Source of the DNA: Deferribacteres bacterium | GTDB lineage: Bacteria; Zhuqueibacterota; Zhuqueibacteria; Zhuqueibacterales; Geothermadaptataceae | DNA length: 64,000 nucleotides | Reading direction: 5' to 3' | Assembly: GCA_020633675.1 (NCBI GenBank) | Contig: JACKDE010000005.1 | Coordinates: 186,001 to 250,000 of the forward strand | Shown here: positions 16,801 to 24,030 of the stretch, one piece after another | How positions within the stretch are numbered: position 1 is the first letter of the stretch | Layout: every line of letters begins with the position of its first letter | The notes under the pieces: model-generated | What the model was told of the DNA's origin: nothing | Databases searched by the model: none | Seen by the model: the letters and a program-made list of their open reading frames with translations, nothing else | Position numbers and translations under genes: made by a program

Positions 16801-17959
16801 AATCACTGGCTATGCCGCACTGCAAATGCAGGGTGATCGTGTGGATGCAATGGGCGAGTTCGCTGACCAGCAGAGTGCTGATCGTGGATTTTATGCTCGA
16901 ATGTATTTGAAAGACGGCAAAGACTATAATTCAGACGACGATGATAAAAAGGTGGTTCGTGAATCCGGCCCGCCAACTGTGCCGGAAGCGATTGCACACT
17001 TCGCATGCAAAGACGCCGACAAAAAGCCTGATATTGATATGCAACGCTTCAAGCGTATTTTGCTGGATAGTGATGATGCCAAATCACTTGGCAACAAAGC
17101 CTGTCCGAGCATGAACACCTGCCCGGTTGCGGCCTACCAGGATTATGTCATCGCTTCCAATCGAAAGAAATTTGTCGAGACCGAGCAGAATCCAAATGTT
17201 AAGCTCAAGTTCGCAGAAAACTATCATTGTCGAAATCACATGACGCCGATTCATTCTGTAGATGCAGTGGCAAGCTACCCGTCTGCTCGTATCATGCTGT
17301 GCGTCCGCGGCGAAAAGTCGATGACCGGCCCGCTGGCCTTTACGTTGAATACGCTGCTGATGCGTATTGTCGAGGGGAACGTTCCCGGCTTCAGACGTAA
17401 AGCTGAAGAGCACAAGGAATGGATTTTCAACATCCAGTATTTGAAAGACATGCCGTGCCACAACCGCCATTTCGGCGTCAATCGTATCTTCGGCTTTTGG
17501 ACAGAACGCACTGTAGACGACACCCGTTTTGTGGATATGCTGAAGCAGGAAAATCCAATTCAAGTAATCGAAATTTTGCCAATCGGCAGCGCCAGCGATG
17601 CTTGCAATTGGCTTGCCTATGCGCGTAGAATTCATGCTTTTCTCAACAAAATCAGTGAGGAAGGCGCAAATTATCGTCTGACCTGGTTCAACAAATCGCT
17701 TCGCTGTACCGATATACGCAGCGAACAGCCTGCAGTCGAAACCAGCAGCGAAGACGATCCGCCGGTGGCGATCATCATCAGCAAAATGCCGGACGAGAAC
17801 AAGATTAAGACACGCACAGCTCAGCAGGCCGGGGATTTTCGGCTCTGCACCATTTGCGGGCTGCAAGGTCGCGAACACTCATGCGAAAAATGGCGGCCGT
17901 GGTACAAGGAAAACGAGTTTCGCTGGGACGTCGAGGAGCAATGCAGCTCGTCACAATGA
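13838..17959 (+). CDS. Very large membrane protein with tandem TrkA/RCK-like Rossmann domains
   Basis: The start is ATG 13838, 5 nt after GGAGG (a TTG at 13826 lies before this site). The product is 1373 residues. The N-terminal 420 residues hold about eight hydrophobic helices, with a soluble extracytoplasmic stretch near 190-280. A Rossmann motif 'VVYFGYGDLGRRTVERD' begins near residue 438, and a second nucleotide-binding-like strand 'KICIIGENITKHYI' near 660, giving two RCK-like modules as in channels gated by paired RCK domains (BK, CASTOR/POLLUX). I cannot find a TVGYG-type potassium filter. Residues 700-1300 fit no domain I know; Cys clusters occur near 1090 ('CPSMNTCPVA') and in a tail 'CTICGLQGREHSC' (about 1336). 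Function is unknown; ligand-gated ion transport is a guess. Confidence 0.65.
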   Translation: MRENLSSLGDSVQKRLTIEKDAAKKRHQRKRWLRFVRIHFLLPSAAASVFMLMLSKLLFDVAGTSKITIVFTLHFIAILLVLTMVGLSPFTELKNSLGRFATAIWPVRNLVLFVVFVSIFPYQLLVFVFGAEGFAFIRGFVIWSTVLVLFYHLRYVPRLGNFHNYFLVKLAFLNSQIWRTFKLIMGLMSILFIFLLVELWFLAHLASPQKNILQGLHSSTEMFANAEELHKFERDSLRVVPVAPFSHLFNDFQTHALHDSLVVTPVQSVPAYVKLMKYPDKTHEPWALISSRLIVWLFAGILLTFGLIAFGGINMLIMHAAMPTALHQIKKPEKYADKVIRKAWVYAKDMRFYLFDQYSFTVFGGFVGTLIYLGLPIILYRTGQYKVVMSMLNEDTFFFAFALIAAWIVPLIIAIAKIDASYGTYFNQSVSKVIMQIKNHVVYFGYGDLGRRTVERDMNRLHALRPREELFEDMVTPDLIVERVCTAALIIDPSDRDFVYAAENDLLGRYGVIRVQHIDPMRLKDKIIKNLVASPWEFFRRWGVTQNESILVPAIKGNLAEPFAFARANLERAKLLISTVPEHYGVNAAFESITDLNTKAILCLTRSDQMNYLTYRASTREVALVYPFAAQGATMGQRLWAAVKKMQALRQLDMKNQTRPKICIIGENITKHYILESLWINIPGDHKAKAEWLEKHVIFVVAETPDDFHSENIGTMDYVMTHYRPKSRTQIIMETLSQQVIGNNHETVKRLELPLRLSSGGRYAGTQPPPLLHIPIYDARYAFAGQLDGIFKQEKPDIIVINPDNMESSLRVTMYTIRALERVFTAPEKKTDDDAHFPLMLFTLLQGNQHENTAIGDMSRFYNGLVMMHGDALAKDESYPAHARWNRMRQMIVREAIIDSNADAQEMINGIHESQFDYINSIEDEPGEAAGYMEINNCIPGVGGSLAALTAHLSGLQFREDPDILNPEIPFFQYLRAFQMDAAGRGIVITGYAALQMQGDRVDAMGEFADQQSADRGFYARMYLKDGKDYNSDDDDKKVVRESGPPTVPEAIAHFACKDADKKPDIDMQRFKRILLDSDDAKSLGNKACPSMNTCPVAAYQDYVIASNRKKFVETEQNPNVKLKFAENYHCRNHMTPIHSVDAVASYPSARIMLCVRGEKSMTGPLAFTLNTLLMRIVEGNVPGFRRKAEEHKEWIFNIQYLKDMPCHNRHFGVNRIFGFWTERTVDDTRFVDMLKQENPIQVIEILPIGSASDACNWLAYARRIHAFLNKISEEGANYRLTWFNKSLRCTDIRSEQPAVETSSEDDPPVAIIISKMPDENKIKTRTAQQAGDFRLCTICGLQGREHSCEKWRPWYKENEFRWDVEEQCSSSQ

Positions 17960-18003
17960 CCTGATGTATTGCATGCCATTCCCGATGCGTGCATGGCCGG
18001 CGG

Positions 18004-18933
18004 CTATTTTCGTATTGCCGACCCGTCCTTCTGAATTTGCAGAAAAACGATATTTTCCTGTTTCTCGACGAACAGCTCAATACGTTTGATCAGGTTGCGT
18101 GGAATGTCCGCAACCAATGCCATCATCTCGACTTCATCGCGATGGATCAGATACCAGTCCATGAAGCACTCCATGTACCCAATCGCCTCAATTACCGGCA
18201 AGAAGTTGGTGATAAGCAGGCGGCCTTCGGTGTGCAGCAGATCGAAAAGGCGGCGCGTCAGCACTTTTGCCGTTTTCAGCGGCAGATAATCATACAATCC
18301 GGAGGAGTAGATCAAATCGAAACGCTCACTTCGAATTTTCTTTTTCAGGATGTCGCGTACAGAGATGTGCTTTGCGGATACGCCAAGCTGACTGTAATTG
18401 TGATGTACGATCTGCAGGCTGCGTTCATCCTGATCGAGCGCAAGAAAGCGGCCGAGGTGTCCACCCTGTAAAGCTTCCGACAGCTCGGCCTCGCGCAAGT
18501 GCCCACAGGCCAGCGACATCACGCAGGGCCTGGTTTTTCTGCTCGCCACATCATCGATGGCATCGGCGATGATGTGGCGCCGATACCGCACCGCACGGCC
18601 TGCCTGCCCGGCAAAAATATACTCGTAAATCTCCCTGCCAAGGCCCGGTACGTTCTTTTTTGAGAAAGCCGGGTGCCCGTAAACCATGTCGAGCAGCACG
18701 GCATCGCCGGCATAGCCGCGCGGTTTGAGAAAGCTCCTGTGCGTCATCGGATCGAGTTGCAACAACTCGGCAAGCACGTGCGGGCGCAAGTCGGTTTCAA
18801 CCATCTTTTGCCACACATCAGCTTGGTTAGATAGACGCAGATCCTGCAATCCGTTAAAAAGCTGCGCCATGCCAGCACAGACCTCGTTGGTTTGCAATTT
18901 TTCAGCGACTTCATCCAACATTGCTTTGTTCAT
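18004..18933 (-). CDS. SAM-dependent methyltransferase, PhcB-like (3-hydroxy fatty acid methyl ester type)
   Basis: The 309-residue protein has a helical N-terminal part ending in 'SFLKPRGYAGDAVLLDMVYG', a hallmark stretch of the family named for extracellular-factor 3-hydroxypalmitate methyl ester synthesis (PhcB of Ralstonia). A class I methyltransferase domain follows: 'VMSLACGHLREAELSEAL' is the SAM loop, 'FLALDQDERSL' binds the ribose, and 'FDLIYSSGLYDYLP' is motif IV. PhcB makes a lipid quorum signal, but the wider family is spread over many phyla with unproved substrates, so that role should not be assumed. No sensor kinase of the PhcS type adjoins. It is convergent with the large membrane-protein gene, 44 bp away. 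Confidence 0.8.
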   Translation of the reverse strand: MNKAMLDEVAEKLQTNEVCAGMAQLFNGLQDLRLSNQADVWQKMVETDLRPHVLAELLQLDPMTHRSFLKPRGYAGDAVLLDMVYGHPAFSKKNVPGLGREIYEYIFAGQAGRAVRYRRHIIADAIDDVASRKTRPCVMSLACGHLREAELSEALQGGHLGRFLALDQDERSLQIVHHNYSQLGVSAKHISVRDILKKKIRSERFDLIYSSGLYDYLPLKTAKVLTRRLFDLLHTEGRLLITNFLPVIEAIGYMECFMDWYLIHRDEVEMMALVADIPRNLIKRIELFVEKQENIVFLQIQKDGSAIRK

Positions 18934-19132
18934 AACACTACCCCTGCAGTTTGTGAACGTGAATTTTTTGGGAGGTTGATGGGGAGAGTGGAGCTTGACA
19001 GAGAGACACCATCCGAGCAGATTTTTCCCGAAACAGGAGAATGCTTGACTTTTGTTACTGACAAATTTATCATTCAGCTACGAAAACCAACAAACGACAG
19101 GCTTGAATTTGAAACTTTTGGGGATGAAGAAA

Positions 19133-20113
19133 ATGGCCTTAGCCAGAGCTGAAGTGGCGGCATTCCTGCTATTTTTAAACGCACAATCTGTGCAATCGCA
19201 GATGCAAATGAGCCAGGATGTGGTGCTGCCGCACGGTAATCACACCTTTGAGCTGCAGCACGACAACCAGCCGCGCAGTTATATCGCACACATGCCGCCT
19301 GCTGCTGACTGGATGCAGCCCTTGCCGGTGGTGCTCAATTTTCATGGCGGTGGCGGCAATGCAGCGCAGCTTCAGAAGAGTATAAAGATGGATGCGGTTG
19401 CCGACCGGGAAGGCTTCATTGCTGTGTATCCAAACGGTACTGGCAGGTTTCGCAAGCGATTGCTGACCTGGAATGCCGGCAGCTGTTGCGGACAAGCACA
19501 AAAAGATAATGTCGACGATGTCGGCTTTGTGCTCCATTTGCTGGATGATCTCGGCACACGCACAGCCATCGACCGAGAACGCATTTACGCTGCGGGTCAC
19601 TCCAATGGCGCAATGCTGGCCTACCGGCTCGCCGCTGAAGCCACCGACCATTTTTCTGCGATTGCTGCCGTTTCCGGCGGCATGGTTGTTAAGAACTTTG
19701 CGCCAGCCAACCCAATTCCGATTCTGCACATCCACAGCGTCGACGATCCGCGCGCGCTGTATGATGGTGGCCTGGGACCGCCCTTTCCGCTCACGCGTTA
19801 TCGCGTTCAGCATCCAGCCGTGGAAGACGTATTGGCTACATGGTTGGCATTCAATGGCTGCACAGCCGAACCGGACACGGTCGAAGTGCGGCACGGCATA
19901 CGCCGTCGCGACCGCGGGCACTCAGCTATCAAACTGGTTTATCGGGCTGGCGAAACTGGAGCGGAAGTTGTTTTTTGGCAATTGCACGGTCCGGGACACG
20001 GCTGGCCCGGCATCGAAAAAGCGCGTTTCGAGCGCATCGTCGGCCCGGCGACCACCGTCATCGATGCGAACGAGGAGATTTGGGCATTTTTTAAGCGGCA
20101 CAAAAAAAGATAA
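19133..20113 (+). CDS. Secreted PHB-depolymerase/feruloyl-esterase-like alpha/beta hydrolase
   Basis: A signal peptide-like N-terminus ('AAFLLFLNAQSVQSQ') precedes an esterase domain of the LpqC/PHB-depolymerase family. Landmarks are the oxyanion strand 'LPVVLNFHGGGGNAAQL', 'GFIAVYPNGT', and the nucleophile elbow 'YAAGHSNGAMLAYRLA' with Ser in GHSNG. The acid is probably Asp in 'ILHIHSVDDPRALY' and the His lies in 'LHGPGHGWPGI'. Likely substrates are short polyhydroxyalkanoates or aryl/acetyl esters of plant polysaccharides. ATG 19133 stands 9 nt after TTGGGG; ATG 19124 is the alternative and adds a Lys-Lys n-region. The next gene is convergent with only 4 bp between stops. Confidence 0.88.
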   Translation: MALARAEVAAFLLFLNAQSVQSQMQMSQDVVLPHGNHTFELQHDNQPRSYIAHMPPAADWMQPLPVVLNFHGGGGNAAQLQKSIKMDAVADREGFIAVYPNGTGRFRKRLLTWNAGSCCGQAQKDNVDDVGFVLHLLDDLGTRTAIDRERIYAAGHSNGAMLAYRLAAEATDHFSAIAAVSGGMVVKNFAPANPIPILHIHSVDDPRALYDGGLGPPFPLTRYRVQHPAVEDVLATWLAFNGCTAEPDTVEVRHGIRRRDRGHSAIKLVYRAGETGAEVVFWQLHGPGHGWPGIEKARFERIVGPATTVIDANEEIWAFFKRHKKR

Positions 20114-20117
20114 TACA

Positions 20118-21746
20118 TTAAACGCGCATTGCGCGCCGGATCCGTTGGTAAGAGAGTTTTTCGAGCACGGCGATCAGCAGCGCAAAGCAGACCATCGCCA
20201 CGGCAAAGCGAGTCGGGGAGACATACACAAATCGGATCAACACATAGAGCACACCCAATCCGCTGCCGGGCAAAATGATGAACAAAGCGGTAAAAAGCCG
20301 CGAGCGGCCACCACGCGCTTTTGGCTCGGCAAACGGCAGTTTTGGGCTGGCGAGATAAATGAATTGCAGAAAAACAAAGCTGATCACGGCGATGGTGAGT
20401 GTGTGCAATATGGCGTGCAGCGGCGATCCGAAATAGTAGTTAAAAAGCAAAAAAACAAAAAACAGCGCAGGCAAGGTCAGCAGCATAAACAGCACATTGC
20501 GTGATGCCATCACAATTTTGGACTTGTCAGAAGGTGTGCAATAAAAAATCCAGGCTGCTTCATGGGCATCCGACATCTCCATGTTCTGCTTTAAAATCAG
20601 CGGAATCATCAGCAGCGCAAAAAAGAACAGAAAAAATTTTGAAAGCCCCTCCGTCCCGGCCACGAATGGATCCGACAGAGCCCCCTCCTGCAAACCCATA
20701 AAAAAATACATGATCAGTAGCGGTATAATGCCGATAATCGATAATTTGAACTTGTTGTCGTGCCGCAACTGGGCATTGACAAGCCGCACGACCACCCGCG
20801 TCTCCGGCCGCCGAAAAAATCGTGAAAATCGCCGTGCACCGGTTTTGGTGCGTCGCTCGGGCTTGCTGTCAGAGGTCGACTGCGTGGTCATCGCGCTGAC
20901 GCGGGCGGCATAGTCGAGCGAGATGCGCGACACCACGCCCCGCAGCATCAAAAACAGTACACCGACGGCTATTCCGGCGCCAATGAGCGAGAATGCGCTG
21001 GTATCGCCGTAGCCAAGTTCGATCAGCGACGCAAACCAGGTCGTTGGCACCAGCAGCAGCCAGGCGGTTTTGTCGACTTGTGCAGTCGCGGTGTAGTTCT
21101 CAATCAAACGCGGCAGCACCACATAGCCGCCATAAATGACAAACGATACGCCAAATTGAATGTAGGCTAAAATATTTTTCAAGCGCTCCGGCGACAGCAG
21201 GCGCAACAAGGCGCCGTACAATACCGCCGCGCCCAGGCTCACAAACAGGCCGGTGCCATAAACCGCTGTCGCTGCCAGCAAGCCGCGCAGCACACTCGGC
21301 TCATCGCGAAGAAAATGCATAACGATAGTCGGGCCGCCCAGCACCGTGGCAAAGGTCAGCATATACAGCAAGAGGTTGGTCGATTTGGCAAAAAAATAGG
21401 TGCGCGAATTAACCGGCATGTAACCGAGAATGTGGTAATCGTCCGGCGAGATGACGATGGTGTTGTACTCGACCAGCATCATGCCGCCGAGCATGAACAT
21501 GATGCCGCCGACCACGATGGTTGCACCGAGAAAGGTGTCGGAAGTTTGATAACTCATGTCCGCGAAGAATATCCCGAGAATGAGATAGAAAAGGGCCGTT
21601 AAAATCAGGATGAGCACCGGATTTTTGCCCTTTTTTTGCGCGCCAAAAGAAAGCTTGCTGGTGCGCATGTCCACACGCCAAGACAGCTTGACCAGCGCAA
21701 AATAGTGCCTGGGATCGACGCCGATCTTCCGTAAAAACCAGCTCAT
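20118..21746 (-). CDS. ABC exporter permease
   Basis: This 542-residue membrane protein has about 12 hydrophobic segments and a cytosolic loop rich in Lys and Arg near residues 295-315. The N-terminus is amphipathic and soluble ('WFLRKIGVDPRHYFALVKLS'). No ATPase or substrate-binding domain is present. Its ATG overlaps the stop of the upstream ATPase gene by four bases (ATGA), a standard sign of a transporter pair. Membership in the large ABC-2-like permeases without known substrate is the best call; drug, lipid or peptide export are all possible. Confidence 0.85.
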   Translation of the reverse strand: MSWFLRKIGVDPRHYFALVKLSWRVDMRTSKLSFGAQKKGKNPVLILILTALFYLILGIFFADMSYQTSDTFLGATIVVGGIMFMLGGMMLVEYNTIVISPDDYHILGYMPVNSRTYFFAKSTNLLLYMLTFATVLGGPTIVMHFLRDEPSVLRGLLAATAVYGTGLFVSLGAAVLYGALLRLLSPERLKNILAYIQFGVSFVIYGGYVVLPRLIENYTATAQVDKTAWLLLVPTTWFASLIELGYGDTSAFSLIGAGIAVGVLFLMLRGVVSRISLDYAARVSAMTTQSTSDSKPERRTKTGARRFSRFFRRPETRVVVRLVNAQLRHDNKFKLSIIGIIPLLIMYFFMGLQEGALSDPFVAGTEGLSKFFLFFFALLMIPLILKQNMEMSDAHEAAWIFYCTPSDKSKIVMASRNVLFMLLTLPALFFVFLLFNYYFGSPLHAILHTLTIAVISFVFLQFIYLASPKLPFAEPKARGGRSRLFTALFIILPGSGLGVLYVLIRFVYVSPTRFAVAMVCFALLIAVLEKLSYQRIRRAMRV

Positions 21747-22516
21747 TCGTCCAGACCCTTCAGCGCCTGCATAAAGCCCTCGGCTTTCGCATCGGCATCC
21801 GCGCCGCCGGTGATGGCATTGAAGGCAGATTCGAGGCTGGCGTGGCCGGTATCGCGGGCGATCTGCTCGGGCGTGCCGTCAGTCACCAGCTCGCCCTCGT
21901 TGATGATGATGATGCGCGTACACAGGCGCTCGACCACTTCGAGAATGTGCGAGCAAAACAGGATGGTTTTGCCGCGTTGGCTCAGGCGGCGCAAAAGCTG
22001 CTTGAAAACCAGCGCGGTGTTGGCATCGACGCCATTGAGCGGCTCGTCGAACAGCAGCACCGGTGGGTCGTGCAACAACGCCGCTGCGATCAAGACTTTC
22101 TGCCGCATGCCTTTGGAAAAGCCACTTAGCCTTTTGTTTTTTTCCTCGCTCAGGCCGAACAGTTCGAGAAATTCGCCGGCGCGTTTTTCGAACACCGGCC
22201 GCTCAATATAGTGCAGGTCGGCAATCAGCTCGAGGTATTCCCAGGCGGTCAGCGATTCGTACAGCGCACCGGTTTCCGGCACATAGCCGATGCTTTTTTT
22301 GACTTCAACCGGATGCTCTTTGATGGAAAAACCATTGATGAACGCATTGCCCTCGCTGGCGGAGATCAGGCCGGTCAAAATTTTGACCGTGGTCGATTTA
22401 CCGGCGCCATTCGGGCCGAGAAAGCCGACAATTTCGCCCGGCTGAATGGTGAGCGAAATGCCTTTGACTGCATGCTTTTTGTCGTAATATTTTTCGAGGT
22501 GTTGAATATCGATCAT
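21743..22516 (-). CDS. ABC transporter ATP-binding protein
   Basis: The 257-residue ATPase has Walker A 'GPNGAGKSTTVK', Q-loop 'SIGYVPETGAL', signature 'LSGFSKGMRQKV', Walker B 'PPVLLFDEPLNGVD' and the switch His in 'ILFCSHIL'. The sequence type is that of ABC-2 exporters ('MIDIQHLEKYYDKKHAVKGISL' start). It drives the permease encoded immediately downstream with a 4-bp overlap. The signature is LSGFS in place of LSGGQ, which is common in this export subfamily. Confidence 0.95.
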   Translation of the reverse strand: MIDIQHLEKYYDKKHAVKGISLTIQPGEIVGFLGPNGAGKSTTVKILTGLISASEGNAFINGFSIKEHPVEVKKSIGYVPETGALYESLTAWEYLELIADLHYIERPVFEKRAGEFLELFGLSEEKNKRLSGFSKGMRQKVLIAAALLHDPPVLLFDEPLNGVDANTALVFKQLLRRLSQRGKTILFCSHILEVVERLCTRIIIINEGELVTDGTPEQIARDTGHASLESAFNAITGGADADAKAEGFMQALKGLDE

Positions 22517-22550
22517 GTTCAGATTCAGTTGTTTTGTGCTTATGGGGAAT

Positions 22551-22659
22551 AGCTATTCAGCTGTCACACTGGAAGTGTCTATGCTGAACTCAAATTTTAT
22601 TTTCCTGCGTTCGTTTTGTGACAAAAACGGCATAGATCCCTTGCGGGATGACAAAGAGG
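22551..22659 (-). mobile_element. MITE-like element, copy A of the GGCTATTCAGC family (degraded)
   Basis: About 109 bp, homologous in the opposite orientation to 31265-31386. The two share an exact 19-bp core CACACTGGAAGTGTCTATG and further blocks TTCCTGCGTTCG and CATAGATCCC..GGGATGACAAAGA. The left end still reads AGCTATTCAGC; the right end is degraded to GGCTACTTTTCAGC and merges with the 3' end of the amidase gene, whose TAG stop overlaps it. It carries no coding frame. Confidence 0.8.
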
Positions 22660-23337
22660 CTACTTTTCAGCGCGGATCTCGTCCACGCCCTTCAGATTGA
22701 GATCAGCAACGCCGGCGCGCACGGCATTCATAAAGCGCTCGCCCGGATCGGTTTTTTCGGTGCGGTAGCTGTCATCGAGCTCGCGCCACAGCGGGTGGCC
22801 GTCAAATTCCTGATACTCGTGGTGCCCGATCAAATATTCGATGCTCGGGTATTTCTTTTTCAAATAGCGCACCAGCTTGATGTTGGCTGCGATCTGCTCG
22901 TCGGTCATGTTGTCGACGCCGTTGGCGCCACCGACATTCTCGACGCCGATGGCATCGTAATTCAGGCCGATACAGTGGCGCGCCACCCAGTTTTCCGGCA
23001 TCAGGCGATGCACCGTGCCATCGCGATCGACAGCGAACTGGATGCCGACATTGACCTGTCCGGCACCCTGTAAATCCGGCCGCGAGCCGCCGAGCATTTC
23101 GCGGTTGAAGACCGCAAAAGTAGCATCGAAATCATCGATGGCCGTCCAGTGCAGCACCACGATTTTGGGCACCATGGTGATGTCGTCGACCTCGAGTCCG
23201 TAGTGCTCGCGAATGTACTCTCTTGTCTGCTCTATGCGATTTTCAGAAAACGAAATGGGGGTGTCGATAATTTTCATTTTGCTTGCACAGCTCACAACAA
23301 AAAATAAGGGAATGATCAGTACGATTTTTTTTGACAT
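22660..23337 (-). CDS. Lipoprotein N-acetylmuramoyl-L-alanine amidase (AmpD/PGRP-type)
   Basis: This 225-residue protein carries a lipoprotein signal ('LIIPLFFVVSCASK', lipid-modified Cys at about 17). The amidase_2 fold shows the zinc ligands His in 'IVVLHWTAIDDF', His in 'YLIGHHEYQ' and Asp in 'TEKTDPGERF'. 'GTVHRLMPENWVARHCIG' and 'DAIGVENVGG' are the substrate-groove segments. It cuts the amide bond between MurNAc and the peptide in peptidoglycan, here from the periplasmic face as a lipoprotein, for wall remodelling or recycling. Single gene; the 3' end abuts a repeat element and the 5' side another. Confidence 0.92.
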   Translation of the reverse strand: MSKKIVLIIPLFFVVSCASKMKIIDTPISFSENRIEQTREYIREHYGLEVDDITMVPKIVVLHWTAIDDFDATFAVFNREMLGGSRPDLQGAGQVNVGIQFAVDRDGTVHRLMPENWVARHCIGLNYDAIGVENVGGANGVDNMTDEQIAANIKLVRYLKKKYPSIEYLIGHHEYQEFDGHPLWRELDDSYRTEKTDPGERFMNAVRAGVADLNLKGVDEIRAEK

Positions 23338-23362
23338 AGCAATACACTCCTTCGATGGATAG

Positions 23363-23503
23363 GAGTTAAACGCATTGCCGTTCAGTTATGATTTGCTTCA
23401 TCCTGAGCGCAGTCGATGGATGAAGTATGGAGCATAAATATCATGTCTCGACTTCGCTCGACATGAAGCGATTGGTTTAACTGAACGGTATTGGAGTTAA
23501 ACG
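23363..23503. mobile_element. MITE-like element with 10-bp flanking direct repeats
   Basis: A 121-bp element (23373-23493) begins CATTGCCGTTCAGTTA and ends with its inverted copy TAACTGAACGGTATTG (14 of 16 positions match). It is bounded on both sides by the exact 10-bp direct repeat GAGTTAAACG (23363-23372 and 23494-23503), which looks like a target-site duplication. Inside are the motif TTCATCCTGAGCGCAGTCGA and a short hairpin TCGACTTCGCTCGA. It has no coding capacity, so it would be mobilised in trans. It lies upstream of the amidase gene and could alter its expression. Confidence 0.75.
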
Positions 23504-23542
23504 ACTTGAGAGAGTCATTTCTGTTTTGGAAGACAAAACAAA

Positions 23543-23962
23543 TCAATTTTTGATTTTGATCTCAACCAGCTTTTTGACGTGTTCCAGATCGGCAGCACAT
23601 CGAACCTCAAGCTGAAGCCCTCTGCCTTCCATGTATTTTTTGGCGTTTCGCAAGGTAGATTTCAAATTTTCAGGTAAATCACTTTTCTCGACAGCTTCAA
23701 CAGCCCGGTCGCCGAACACAAATGTGATTTGAAAATAGCCGTCTTGTGGAATGAAAAAAAACAAATTGCGCTTTCTTCGCAATACTTTCAGCAACCATCC
23801 CGACTTTTTGCCATAAAATTTCCACTCGGTCGTGATCGGAGCATATTTGTCTTCGAGAAATGTCTTCAGCGCACCCCAATATTCTGCTGAAGCAGCCAGT
23901 ACTTTGCGGAGTTGATCTTCGCCCGGCTGACTGGCCTTGTCGTCAAAAATGCTGGCTGACAT
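23543..23962 (-). CDS. DUF3788 family protein
   Basis: The 139-residue soluble protein matches the DUF3788 pattern: 'PITTEWKFYGKKSGWLLKVLRRKRNLFFFIPQ' in the middle, then 'GYFQITFVFGDRAVEAV' and 'LPENLKSTLRNAKKYMEGRGLQLEV'. Function is unknown; the family has a small fold related to proteins that bind small ligands. It is a single gene on the minus strand between a repeat element and the T9SS cargo gene. Confidence 0.85.
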   Translation of the reverse strand: MSASIFDDKASQPGEDQLRKVLAASAEYWGALKTFLEDKYAPITTEWKFYGKKSGWLLKVLRRKRNLFFFIPQDGYFQITFVFGDRAVEAVEKSDLPENLKSTLRNAKKYMEGRGLQLEVRCAADLEHVKKLVEIKIKN

Positions 23963-24030
23963 GGTTCAAATCTCCATTGCTACGAAAAATTTTTGGTCTA
24001 CTGATTGGTCTGCTTGCTAAAATATCAACA

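Noticed and set aside
15752..16825. 357-codon open frame opposite the large membrane-protein gene
   Set aside because: Antisense shadow in a GC-skewed coding region; no ribosome site and Cys/His-rich random-looking translation.
19473..20504. 343-codon frame on the plus strand overlapping the esterase and the ABC permease
   Set aside because: It is out of frame with the esterase and antisense to the permease, both with clear motifs.
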